NCBI GenBank assembly: GCA_035772735.1
Contig: JASDFA010000019.1
Span: forward strand, 40,261,001-40,325,000
Origin: Datura wrightii
Lineage: Eukaryota > Streptophyta > Magnoliopsida > Solanales > Solanaceae
DNA: 64,000 nt
Reading direction: 5' to 3'
Below the pieces are notes generated by a model, which was not told the DNA's origin, did not search any database, and saw only the letters and a list, made by a program, of their open reading frames with translations. This document shows, piece after piece, positions 59,001-64,000 of the stretch. A program made the translations under genes and the position numbers. How positions within the stretch are numbered: position 1 is the first letter of the stretch; each line of letters begins with the position of its first letter.

Positions 59001-62000
59001 ATTAATAATGAATTTGCCTCTCTGCCTTCCTGAGGTAGGGGTAAGGTCTGCATACACTTTACCCTCCCCAAACCCCACCTGTGAGATCTCACTGAGTATG
59101 ATGTTGTTGTTCTAATAATAATGAATTTATTTTACTAACTGAATAATATGATAAAAGGACATCAAATTCAATTATATCTTGGTACGTTGTATTACTTATT
59201 GTAACTTTAAATCATCCCAAGTTTCAGTTGAGGGCATAATAGTTTTGAAAGGAAATAGCAGAATATATGTTTAATTGAAAAATTAATGTTGGTAAGTGAA
59301 TTTTATATTACATTAATTGGTAATGTATAAGAATTATCATTTAAAAAAAAGCAACTTCATAATCTCCGATATAAATTTTTGATCAAATCTTTACAACTAA
59401 GAGCACATGTCCCGAACTTTAATCAACAACAACATACCCAATATAGCCTCACAAGTGGGGTATAGGGAGGGTGGGGTGTACGCAGACTTTACCCTTCAGT
59501 TCTAGAAAATCATTTTTGTCCCGAACTTTAATCAGAGTACAAAATTGGCCCTTTTCTCATTGTTTTGGAGCAACCTTTGGTAGGAAAGTATTTTTGAGCT
59601 ACTTGGATTGTTGGAGGGCATTTTTGAATTAGTTGACTAACGGCGAGGGCATTTTTGTGCTGAGCATTACAAATATTCTTAGCAATCACAGCAGTAACAG
59701 TCCATTCAACTTATTTCTTATGTGTTGGACTAGGGATACAGGAGAGACATTTCAGAAAGTCCATGTACATAATCCAGTAAGCATGCCATCAGCAAGATGA
59801 TCAAGAAGCAGTGCATTCAAGAGTTGAACAAACACGTTGGCATTAATTACACCAACTTCAAGAAATGACCAAGGATGAACAAGGGCTTGATCTTGATGAA
59901 ACAAAAACCATGTGACATTTAGTAAACAGTTAATACTAAGGTTCTGCTGAATTACCTTCAGGCTGCAGTGTTCGAATACTAGGGAGACATGAATGAAATC
60001 CGCACTTTATTGAGGAAATCATGTGAAGCAAGAATACTATCGATTATAATGTTACAGATTACAAAGAGAAAAGAAATTTACTTGCCATGACGGAAGAAAG
60101 TAGCAACAAGATATGGAAGAAGGAAAAAAACGTGTTAGGGCTTTTTAGTGAGGGGAGGATACTTTTGGGAATTATAGAAACATGTAAGGGATAATTAGAT
60201 AAGTTAGTTGCTCAAAGCCAAATAACTTTTAAGCTAAAAAGTCATAAGCTCTGGGTCCCCAACTTCTGGCTTGTGTTTTCTTTTAGCTTAAAATCACTTT
60301 TAGCATTTAACAATCACCCAAAATCTAAATTGCTCACACTCGGGTGCGGGAATCTGCACAGGTGCGGATTCTTCATTATCTAAATTTTAAGATTCAGGGG
60401 TACAGATCCAGGTATGGATACGGGTATGGGGATTTTGCTAAAAATATTTCAAATATCTAAAAGTAGAGTTATATAAATATGCCTAAATTGTGGTGGACTA
60501 TTTGAAAGGAAAGGAATGCATTAATTTTTAGAGCAAGTTTGAATCTGTAATTATCATTAAGGACCCATTTGGCCATGCAAGATAAAATAATGATATGGAA
60601 TCATATGAGATGAAGTTGAAGTTTTGTTTGGATATGTAATTTGAAATTCTTAAGTTGTATTTTTTTCTATGAACATAAAAACTCTATAAGTTGTGAAAAC
60701 TATTAAAATTTCCTCAATTCTTATACAATCTTACCAAATTAGTAAAAGTTCATAACAAAGTATAATACACTATCACAAAGTCATTCTAAAAAAAATACAA
60801 CATTTTATTGATCGAACTTTAGTTCAATAAAAAGTAAAATTGAAAATGAGTTCTGCTACTCTTTCATATAATCTTCCCACATGGTTCTCAAAGGTTGCTA
60901 AGAGTAATAATACCAACAATAAATTTTGTTTACATCTGAAATAAATGGTTGGTAAATATAGTTGGTATATATAAAATGATGGTTTTTTTTATTCACAAAA
61001 TATAAACTTGTGGGTCAAATTTTGTATTTGAAAAAGTCCATCTCATGATTTGAAATTCCAAATCAAGGTTTTTTAAAAATTTGGGATTTCATCTCATGAT
61101 TTGCAATTATGAGATGAAATCGCATGTCCAAACGCTGATTTTACTCATGATTTCAAATCACGAGATGAAATTGCAATCATGAGATGAAATCGCATGTCCA
61201 AATGCTGATTTTACTCATGATTTCAAATCACGAGATGAAATCGCATGTCCAAACACCTACTAAGAATAGATGCTCCTTTCTATTCTTTGGTGTAACATGG
61301 CTATTGCAAATGATATAGAGGTCCTGATAGACTTCTTGAGTTTATTGCACATTCAATAGTGATGTTGACCTGTAAATATCATTAAAGCACCTTTTGGTTG
61401 TTGGCTTCTTTATACAAGCATTTTAACGATATAAAAGAACATATGCCTATATTATTATTTCGCCCTAGTTTTGTTTTGATTTCAATAATCATTGTATTTG
61501 TCTCACATTTCTCTATCAATTTTGGTCAAAGTATCCAAAATCGATTGACCAGATCCAGTACGGATCCACACCCATGTCGTGTCCACACGGGTGTGGCACC
61601 GAAAGTGAAGAGTCCAAGCAATTCTAAAATAAGCCAAAACGTGCTTAAAAAGCTAATTTAACCAAATTTAAACCAACCCAAGGTCCCAAACACACTCTAG
61701 TATTGCTGAATAGATGAGATTGCTTTCCAAATACAACAAGAAGCAGAGTAGATACTACCCAGACAATTAGATTTTAGCCATGGTGCCATAAAGTTTCAAA
61801 CAATCAATGATCAACATTTATCCCCACAAAGGAAATTGTTTGAGCTAGTTCAATTGGTAGAGAGTATTGAAAGAAGCTATATCACCTGAGTCAAACCAGA
61901 CATCCATCGTATCAGTCCCTTTCTCATAGTTTGATGCTTTATCGCGATATTTCTCAGGAAGTAATTCCTCCACTGTCATGTACCACCATGCATCACTTCC

Positions 62001-62017
62001 TTTTTGGGATATTATAG
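36074..62017 (-). CDS. OVA2: Isoleucyl-tRNA synthetase, bacterial-type organellar; last nine exons
   Basis: This class I aminoacyl-tRNA synthetase charges tRNA-Ile with isoleucine, here for chloroplast and mitochondrial translation. Nine coding exons join in frame, 1,466 bases in all: 62,017-61,886, 47,990-47,862, 46,532-46,405, 46,322-46,158, 45,860-45,735, 42,288-42,215, 37,751-37,502, 36,952-36,773 and 36,355-36,074 (stop TGA). All introns inside the window are GT-AG. Visible landmarks: DVWFDSGSSW, the LEGTDQHRGWFQ block, GLKMSKSLGN (KMSKS loop), the anticodon-binding helical region, and a C-terminal zinc module with two CxxC pairs (CDRC and CGRC). The bacterial-type zinc module separates it from the cytosolic enzyme. 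The HIGH motif, editing domain and targeting peptide lie beyond base 64,000. It is the orthologue of Arabidopsis OVULE ABORTION 2. No frame break is seen, so it is probably functional. Confidence 0.96.
36773..36952 (-). CDS. OVA2: IleRS exon: C-terminal junction
   Basis: 180 bases (60 codons), acceptor TTACCAG, donor GTATAC. Encodes LRTEVNKALEVARSGKLIG and SSLEAKVYLHC, the conserved region after the anticodon domain. Confidence 0.97.
37502..37751 (-). CDS. OVA2: IleRS exon: anticodon-binding domain, main part
   Basis: 250 bases, acceptor TATTTTCAG, donor GTAACT. Encodes RRSCQTVLEAHLLSIGRIIA, then PILPHLAEDMWQHLP and VFESRWPELD. The PHLAEDMW motif is typical of bacterial-type IleRS. Confidence 0.97.
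37956..38245 (-). pseudogene. L1-type LINE zf-RVT domain remnant in an IleRS intron
   Basis: Minus-strand frames read GIPLCSRCGCCENSQESAEH then LFLHC, the zinc-binding zf-RVT domain found after the RT of plant L1-type LINEs. They continue as WKTLPLCIFWTIWLKE at about 38,015-37,965. The two parts are in different frames and no LINE sequence is recognisable on either side. Confidence 0.75.
39340..39945 (+). mobile_element. 5'-truncated RTE LINE copy with (TTG)n tail
   Basis: Starts near GAGATGGTTCGGGCATGTGAAG, matching the HVKRR region of the LINE ORF2 at about 53,670. It runs through DMAQLQLTEDM-type codons and a 3' UTR ending CACTTGTGGGACTACACTGG and TTGTTG. A 50-bp exact duplication lies inside it (39,695-39,775, TTTCTTATTCTTCAATGTGT twice). 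It lies in the intron between the IleRS exons at 42,215 and 37,751. Confidence 0.83.
40171..41186 (+). repeat. Ty1/copia-type LTR with primer-binding site, rest of element missing
   Basis: About 1 kb from TGTTAAGATCT to AACTATCA, followed by TTCGTATCAGAGCC at 41,173-41,186, a near match to the initiator-Met PBS. The LTR end (TACGACCCAATTCACTCCC, then GGTGCACCCAAACTATC) is the arrangement typical of plant copia elements. No gag-pol follows; 41,190-41,790 holds nothing recognised. The left boundary is less sure than the right. Confidence 0.62.
41802..42060. mobile_element. Stowaway/Mariner-like MITE
   Basis: Starts near ACTCCATCCCAATTTATGTGA and ends ATAAATTGAGACAAAAGGAG, imperfect inverse complements, with TA at both flanks (41,800-41,801 and 42,061-42,062). 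No coding capacity. It is 154 bp from an IleRS exon. Confidence 0.72.
42215..42288 (-). CDS. OVA2: IleRS exon: VIQRFVIVDLSNFYLDVAKD
   Basis: 74 bases, acceptor TTTGTGCAG, donor GTAATA, leaving phase 2. The DLSNFYLDVAKDRLY block is the conserved helix of the anticodon-binding domain. Its first 18 bases and its acceptor lie inside a 92-bp tandem duplication, so a second copy of the acceptor sits 92 bp upstream. Confidence 0.96.
42271..42445. repeat. 92-bp tandem duplication covering an IleRS splice acceptor
   Basis: AACAAAGCGCTGAATCACCT and about 75 following bases occur at 42,271 and again at 42,363, with few differences. The first copy includes the real exon edge at 42,288. Confidence 0.92.
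43600..43652. repeat. Compound microsatellite (CT)n(CA)n(GCA)n
   Basis: Consecutive dinucleotide CT, dinucleotide CA and trinucleotide GCA runs, in the intron between exons 45,735 and 42,288. 42,450-43,600 and 43,655-44,118 hold nothing recognised. Confidence 0.95.
44138..44246 (+). mobile_element. Very short LINE/SINE 3' tail insertion with 18-bp TSD
   Basis: The shared tail (GGAAACAACCTCTCTGCC to GTTGTTGTTGTTG) lies between GCCTGCAGCTGGTGGATC (44,120-44,137) and GCCTGGAGCTGGTGGATC (44,247-44,264), a target duplication with one mismatch. Only 109 bp long. Confidence 0.88.
44247..44530. repeat. Tandem duplication, unit about 144 bp
   Basis: TGGTGGATCATTTGGGCAAA through TTTTGGTGTACAAAGAATT is repeated from 44,391 with small changes. 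The second copy contains a further 29-bp repeat (AGTGCTAATTCTTTCATAA). Confidence 0.85.
44690..44830 (-). mobile_element. tRNA-derived SINE fragment
   Basis: The minus strand reads GAGCCTTGGAGTAATGGTAA (A-box-like), then GGTCATGGGTTCCAGTC (B-box-like) about 30 bases on, the internal RNA polymerase III promoter of Solanaceae SINEs. The body is short and the 3' end is unclear. Confidence 0.65.
45735..45860 (-). CDS. OVA2: IleRS exon: anticodon-binding domain, first helices
   Basis: 126 bases (42 codons), acceptor TTTCTGCAG, donor GTATGG. Encodes YSDLPMIDQHALFQLANVV and YDSYQFFKIFQ. Confidence 0.97.
46158..46322 (-). CDS. OVA2: IleRS exon: core-to-anticodon-domain junction
   Basis: 165 bases (55 codons), phase 0 both sides, donor GTAAGT. 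Encodes ADILRLWVSSVDYTGDV and RKLRGTLRFLLANLHDW, the connection from the catalytic domain to the helical anticodon-binding domain. Confidence 0.97.
46405..46532 (-). CDS. OVA2: IleRS exon with the KMSKS loop
   Basis: 128 bases, acceptor ATTGCAG, donor GTATGT. Encodes QAPYRGVITHGFVLDERG followed by LKMSKSLGNVVDP. The KMSKS signature, which binds ATP, is intact. A PIF/Harbinger-like MITE lies in the intron just upstream. Confidence 0.98.
46645..47448. mobile_element. PIF/Harbinger (Tourist-like) MITE, 804 bp, TSD TAA
   Basis: The termini GGGGTCGTTTGGTTAC and GTAACCAAACGACCCC are exact inverse complements. TAA flanks at 46,642-46,644 and 47,449-47,451. Inside are a (TA)n run at 47,054-47,087 and 15-bp repeats of CTACATAACTAATAC near the right end. 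Non-coding. It lies between IleRS exons at 46,532 and 47,862. Confidence 0.93.
47862..47990 (-). CDS. OVA2: IleRS exon: SSWAAVL to SLLTSIATKG
   Basis: 129 bases, acceptor TTTACTCAG, donor GTAAGG, phase 1 at both ends. Encodes the catalytic-core stretch with YLEGTDQHRGWFQSSLL, which contributes to the isoleucyl-adenylate site. Confidence 0.97.
48407..49150 (-). mobile_element. 5'-truncated RTE LINE copy, minus strand
   Basis: The 3' tail is at 48,411-48,530 (CAACAACAACATATCCAATA, TCAAGTGGGTCTGGGGAGG, CCCTCGGCTCAAG). Upstream on the minus strand broken frames give MLRWMCGHTRRDRIR and RPVMLYG, the ORF2 C-terminal region. A second, tiny tail (AACAATATACTTAGTGTAATC) lies at 48,283-48,310. 48,540-48,760 is low-complexity A/CAA-rich sequence. 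Confidence 0.82.
49904..49920 (+). other. Left target-site duplication of the RTE LINE
   Basis: TATATGATCTTCGGAAA, repeated exactly at 54,200-54,216 right after the LINE tail. Confidence 0.95.
51031..51910 (+). pseudogene. RTE LINE APE-type endonuclease domain
   Basis: Begins RVGSWNIGTLRGKSIELVK and continues VACVQETRWGG, the N-terminal part of an apurinic-like endonuclease that would nick target DNA to prime reverse transcription. Next come FISAYAPQAG and GGDFNGHIG, metal-site regions, then TKTQIDYLLVRKGDR and TTQHKLLVMDL at the end. Frame changes occur in the G-run near 51,152-51,158 and again near 51,575-51,600. A TGA replaces Trp at about 51,908. The APE residues N, E and the GDFN block are visible. 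Confidence 0.92.
51911..53784 (+). pseudogene. RTE LINE linker and reverse transcriptase
   Basis: 51,938-52,350 encodes a Lys/Glu-rich linker. The frame shifts near 52,350-52,430. RT blocks follow: EWRWSTMVPLYKNKSDIQNC, NNYRRIKLLNHTMKVWERV and the PGRLTTEIIHLVR stretch, then a stop at about 52,803-52,805. The 325-codon open frame 52,807-53,784 covers FIDLEKAYDKVSREVLW, MGLHQGSALGPFLFV and the catalytic LFADDIVL (about 53,122-53,145). The C-terminal LRWLGHVKRRC region follows. The RT core itself looks intact. There is no RNase H domain, as expected for the RTE clade. Confidence 0.95.
54200..54216 (+). other. Right target-site duplication of the RTE LINE
   Basis: Exact copy of 49,904-49,920. 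Confidence 0.95.
54600..55207. other. Intron sequence with no recognised feature
   Basis: Ordinary AT-rich IleRS intron DNA; one 76-codon frame at 54,868-55,098 has no recognised domain. Confidence 0.5.
55216..55598. mobile_element. hAT-type MITE, 383 bp, 8-bp TSD ATTATGGG
   Basis: The termini CAGTGTTATCAAAAGCG and CGTCTTTGACAACACTG are imperfect inverse complements. ATTATGGG flanks at 55,208-55,215 and 55,599-55,606. It is rich in AAGCGC motifs, without coding capacity. Confidence 0.92.
55607..56126. other. Intron sequence, possible degraded MITE
   Basis: GAGCCCGTTTGCGTTAGCCG at 55,681 resembles the end of a GCCCGTTTGG-type MITE, but no partner terminus or TSD is found. The rest is AT-rich. 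Confidence 0.35.
56127..56256 (+). repeat. Left arm of an inverted repeat around the F-box pseudogene
   Basis: GCACAAAAATACCCTCTG, CAAATGCCCTCCACC, CCAAGTAGCTTAAAAATACC and GATTGCTCCGG occur in this order. They match, with changes, the inverse complement of 59,541-59,665. Confidence 0.8.
56257..56590 (-). mobile_element. TRIM element, minus strand
   Basis: Two LTRs of about 130 bp (56,257-56,386 and about 56,469-56,590) share AGATATGRCACC, CTAACTCA and CAATCAATGTGGGAC. Between them on the minus strand lie a PBS region and a 60-bp spacer. The PBS reads TGGTATCAGTCTATCAGAGCC, that is TGGTATCAG-AGCC with an 8-base insertion. No coding capacity. Confidence 0.83.
56615..58116 (+). pseudogene. F-box protein with FIST C-terminal domain, pseudogene
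   Basis: Starts at ATG 56,615 (MAAKQRQKLTEMAAVATD), reaches the F-box (EEDPLHNIL), then loses frame by an apparent CT-dinucleotide deletion near 56,697-56,703. The next frame reads ACVSRCWNLIITSLLTLPNL and continues to a stop at about 57,103 (VGFLP*). Further frames give MTEDFMCSIRESSFSRSGSS (57,147), a TAA in place of a codon at 57,399, LYVGVTKMRKRTLRYEN (about 57,565) and finally GGIMFACYGRGKLFFGEPN with FSGTYCNGEI (57,855-58,000), the signature of FIST_C. Intact relatives act as substrate adaptors of SCF ubiquitin ligases. A short internal stretch is missing around 57,505. It lies antisense in the IleRS intron and has no intron of its own. Confidence 0.86.
58412..58743 (+). mobile_element. 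TRIM element, plus strand, 332 bp
   Basis: LTRs 58,412-58,540 and 58,615-58,743 (129 bp each, TGTTAGAGTGGG...TTTACA). PBS TGGTATTAGAGCC at 58,541-58,553 and a purine-rich GTGAAGGAGGG before the second LTR. Target duplication not found. Same family as 56,257-56,590. Confidence 0.9.
59016..59115 (+). mobile_element. 100-bp LINE/SINE tail insertion with 13-bp TSD
   Basis: The tail (CCTCTCTGCCTTCCTGAGG to GTTGTTGTTC) lies between two copies of TAATAATGAATTT (59,003-59,015 and 59,116-59,128). Confidence 0.87.
59426..59518 (-). mobile_element. 93-bp LINE/SINE tail insertion, minus strand, 16-bp TSD
   Basis: ACAACAACATACCCAATATA at the left marks the (TTG)n end. The flanks TCCCGAACTTTAATCA occur at 59,410-59,425 and 59,519-59,534. 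Confidence 0.88.
59541..59665 (-). repeat. Right arm of the inverted repeat around the F-box pseudogene
   Basis: ATTGGCCCTTTTCTC, GGAGCAACCTTTGGTAGG, GTATTTTTGAGCTACTTGG and GGGCATTTTTGTGC mirror 56,127-56,256. 59,666-60,555 beyond it holds nothing recognised apart from a MITE-like AAGCTAAAAAGTCATAAGC near 60,230. Confidence 0.8.
60561..61260. mobile_element. PIF/Harbinger-like MITE with TSD TAA and internal 70-bp repeats
   Basis: The ends GGACCCATTTGGCCATGCAA and GCATGTCCAAACACCTAC are imperfect inverse complements, flanked by TAA (60,558-60,560 and 61,261-61,263). The right part repeats GAGATGAAATCGCATGTCC at 61,111, 61,181 and 61,232 with CTCATGATTTCAAATCAC between. Confidence 0.7.
61886..62017 (-). 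CDS. OVA2: IleRS exon (first in window): end of editing region to WFDSG
   Basis: 132 bases between TTTTGCAG and a GTGATA donor. Encodes QKGSDAWWYMTVEELLPEKY and ends TMDVWFDSG, the return from the editing domain to the Rossmann core. The intron on its 5' side hosts an L1-type LINE. The intron on its 3' side is 13.9 kb. Confidence 0.96.
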
Positions 62018-62119
62018 CTGCAAAATCATGATTCAAAGTGAAGTTTAACATTTGAATATTCTAAATGCAAACTAAAGATTTTAATATTTAATATGATTCA
62101 TATGCTATGTAGTAGACAA

Positions 62120-62935
62120 GCTATTGATCATGCCCCAAATAGGAAAGGACCGAATCAAGGGGGTTACAAGATGGAGCTTCTCTCTAGAAGCTAGGAAGCT
62201 AGATGGATTGCCCTACAAGAAGGCACTCACCTGGCCTGCTTTAGAGCTTGGGGGAAGATGTCTGAAGACGGAAACAGTCAACGAACATACACAGAGAAGG
62301 AAGAGCTTTTTGAAAACCTGTCTGGTTAGGTCTTTCTCAAAATGGGTGGGATCTCCAGAAGCGGTAAGAAACTGGGCTGTCAAGGAGTGAGAAGCAGAAG
62401 ATGGAATGAAAATCTCTCAACTGGGTGATACTCAATTCCTGTTTCTATTTTCCAAAGAAGAGCAGGTCGGTAAAGTTGTTCTTCGAGGTAAGCAGGTGGG
62501 GGGGGGGGGGGAACACTCTTGAGGTTGGAAAAATGGGCAGAATACGCAGGGGTTTGTTGATTCACGCTATCCCAGCGACCTTGTGGTGGTTAATTTGGTG
62601 GGACTACCGGCACGCTTGTGGTGCTCTGATTTGTTTAAGAAAATCAGGGAACTCTGTGGTGGTTTTATTGATGTAGCTAGTAGCTTGCACGACCTAACGA
62701 GAGTCAGAATCATAGTGAGGAAGGGGGAAAGGTCCCTGTTTCGGTGGTGGTTAGTGATGGGGATTTGGAGTTTCAAGTGTGGTTGTTCCTAGAATTTCTC
62801 CCTGAGATTCTGGGGAAGGAGGAAGGGAGAGATGAAGAGGGCGAGAGGAAGGGATTAGGAGACAAAAGGGGAGGTATAAAGGTGATAAGGGAGCTCAAGT
62901 GCCAGAAGTTGTGGAAGTTTCGCTGATTATACCTA
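62120..62935 (+). pseudogene. L1-type LINE ORF1 (DUF4283-like), broken
   Basis: Plus-strand frames give TRWSFSLEARKLDGLPYKKA, WVGSPEAVRNWAVKE, then ISQLGDTQFLFLFSKEEQVG at about 62,410. After a G-run (62,496-62,511) comes NLVGLPARLWCSDLFKKIRE at about 62,590 and ELCGGFIDVASS. These are landmarks of the plant L1 ORF1 DUF4283 region that binds the element RNA. Frames change at the G-run and around 62,745. No CCHC knuckle is seen. Antisense to IleRS. Confidence 0.75.
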
Positions 62936-63560
62936 TAGAAGAAGAAATCGACACAGGGGTTTGAATTGGTGAAGAGAAGTAGGTCAAAGAGGGTGGTGAA
63001 TGGACTAAAATACACTGAGTTAAGTGAATCAGGTTGGAGGTCAAGACCTCAACTGGTTCACTAAAAATATGGGTTCAAACTGTATTTTAAAAGAAACACT
63101 AAATGTCGTTCTTACAAGTTAGACGAGGTTCAAATTCTAGCGACACTTTTTTAAGGGGGAACAAGGGGATAGAGGCTTGAAACATTCATGTTAAGGGTCT
63201 AGGGGGTTGTGTAAGAGGGAAAGGGCCATCAAATGTTGTTGTTACAAGTTCGGGAACTGTTGCTTCTTCTTGGGGCGGGGTGGGGGTTGTTTTTTTGGTA
63301 CAAGGGACGCAGGAAAGAGCTGATTTCTTTAGTTTCTTCTTCTTTTTTTCTAATGTTGTACGGGTTGTGGTGTCTCAAAAATTGTCGCCAGCTCATCCAG
63401 GTAGGTGGGCATGGGTGATAAGGGGGTAAAGGAAGCTGGAAATCTTTTGGGGAGGAACACTATATCCTAACAAACGAAAAGGGGGGCATGTCCAAGAGAT
63501 TTTCAGTCAAATGCCCTTGTCCTAAATGAGTTTCTTCAAGTCTTAATTCCAGCTCTAGAA
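62936..63560. other. Region between L1-type ORF1 and ORF2 remnants
   Basis: G-rich decayed sequence without clear coding content; contains no endonuclease motif I can recognise. Confidence 0.45.
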
Positions 63561-64000
63561 AAAGGTGTGATTATCATAGTGGCAGATGAAGAACCACAAT
63601 CTTTGGCTGTTATGGAAGTAGAGAGAAAGCTTTCAAAGTGGGCGGAAGAAGAATATATTAATTTCGGAAAGGTATTAGGGGTGTCTATTAAAGGGGTGGA
63701 GAAGAAGGTGATTGATCGGTTACTGAAAAGTTGGAAAGGATTCAGAGAAATTTCCTATGGGATGCAGCGAATGGAGCAAGGAAATATCACCTGGTGAAGT
63801 TGGAGACTGTAACTTCTCCTAAAAATGCGGAGGCCTTGGAATTAAAGATTCAAAGGTCATTAACAAAGCTTTATCGGGAAAGTGGCTTTGGAGGTTCGGT
63901 GGGGAGGTACAAGCTTTGTGGAGGGTGATAGTTGATAAATATGGGGTTACAAAAAGGGGGTGGAGAACTAGAGCTATTAATTTGTGTTTCGGCTTAGGTC
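63561..64000 (+). pseudogene. L1-type LINE ORF2 C-terminal fragment, continues past the window
   Basis: 63,567-63,797 gives VERKLSKWAEEEYINFGKVL; an overlapping frame gives IQRNFLWDAANGARKYHLVK and TVTSPKNAEALELK, the region just after the RT of plant L1-type elements (IQRNFLWG...HLVKWE...PK). EN and RT proper are missing, so a large internal deletion separates this from ORF1. Confidence 0.75.

Noticed and set aside
62583..63015. Several overlapping plus and minus frames near 62.6-63.0 kb as separate genes
   Set aside because: They are frame-shifted pieces and shadows of the L1-type ORF1.

Overview
The window is plant nuclear DNA, almost certainly from the nightshade family (Solanaceae). The sequence is AT-rich and gene-poor. 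Nearly every recognisable element is eukaryotic: Ty3/gypsy, Ty1/copia-like and non-LTR retroelements, TRIMs, MITEs, and one spliced gene with GT-AG introns. The repeated LINE/SINE 3' tail ending in (TTG)n, the Tekay-type gypsy copies with long LTRs, and a Mutator-like element carrying a Ulp1-type protease all point to Solanaceae. The genus cannot be fixed from the sequence alone.

Layout. (1) 1-15,002 is a stack of nested retroelements. An RTE-type LINE (5,678-6,897 and 12,669-12,850) is interrupted by a minus-strand Tekay-like gypsy element (1-5,677, cut by the window edge), by a short non-autonomous gypsy-derived element (6,898-12,663, TSD TAGAG) that itself carries an AT-rich insertion, and is followed by a solo LTR (12,856-15,002, TSD CTAGG). 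(2) 15,003-31,200 holds remnants of a Mutator-like/Ulp1 element rich in TTGTTGCAACAA palindromes and several tandem arrays (periods about 210, 172, 104 and 130-180 bp). A complete but defective Tekay-like element (16,864-25,977, TSD GAATT) is inserted in one of its reading frames. (3) 31,400-33,000 has two LINE 3' ends around an LTR fragment. (4) 33,000-36,073 shows nothing recognisable.

(5) 36,074-62,017 on the minus strand is the one convincing functional gene: the last nine exons of the bacterial-type (organellar) isoleucyl-tRNA synthetase, Arabidopsis OVA2. The reading frame is intact through all nine exons, with KMSKS and the C-terminal zinc-binding cysteines present. The N-terminal catalytic HIGH motif and most of the editing domain lie beyond the right edge. 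Its introns are full of insertions: MITEs, SINE and LINE tails, a copia LTR, a full-length but broken RTE LINE (49,921-54,199, 17-bp TSD) sitting inside a TRIM, and an antisense F-box/FIST pseudogene (56,615-58,116) bracketed by two oppositely oriented TRIMs and an outer inverted repeat. (6) 62,120-64,000 is the start of an L1-type LINE (ORF1 DUF4283-like plus an ORF2 fragment), antisense within the next intron.

Functionally, only the synthetase looks alive; it would charge chloroplast and mitochondrial tRNA-Ile. Everything else reads as decayed mobile DNA. The points most worth following are the palindrome-based arrays in the Mutator-like region, the F-box cassette in the giant synthetase intron, a 92-bp duplication of a synthetase splice acceptor, and the integrase-deleted but TSD-flanked gypsy element.
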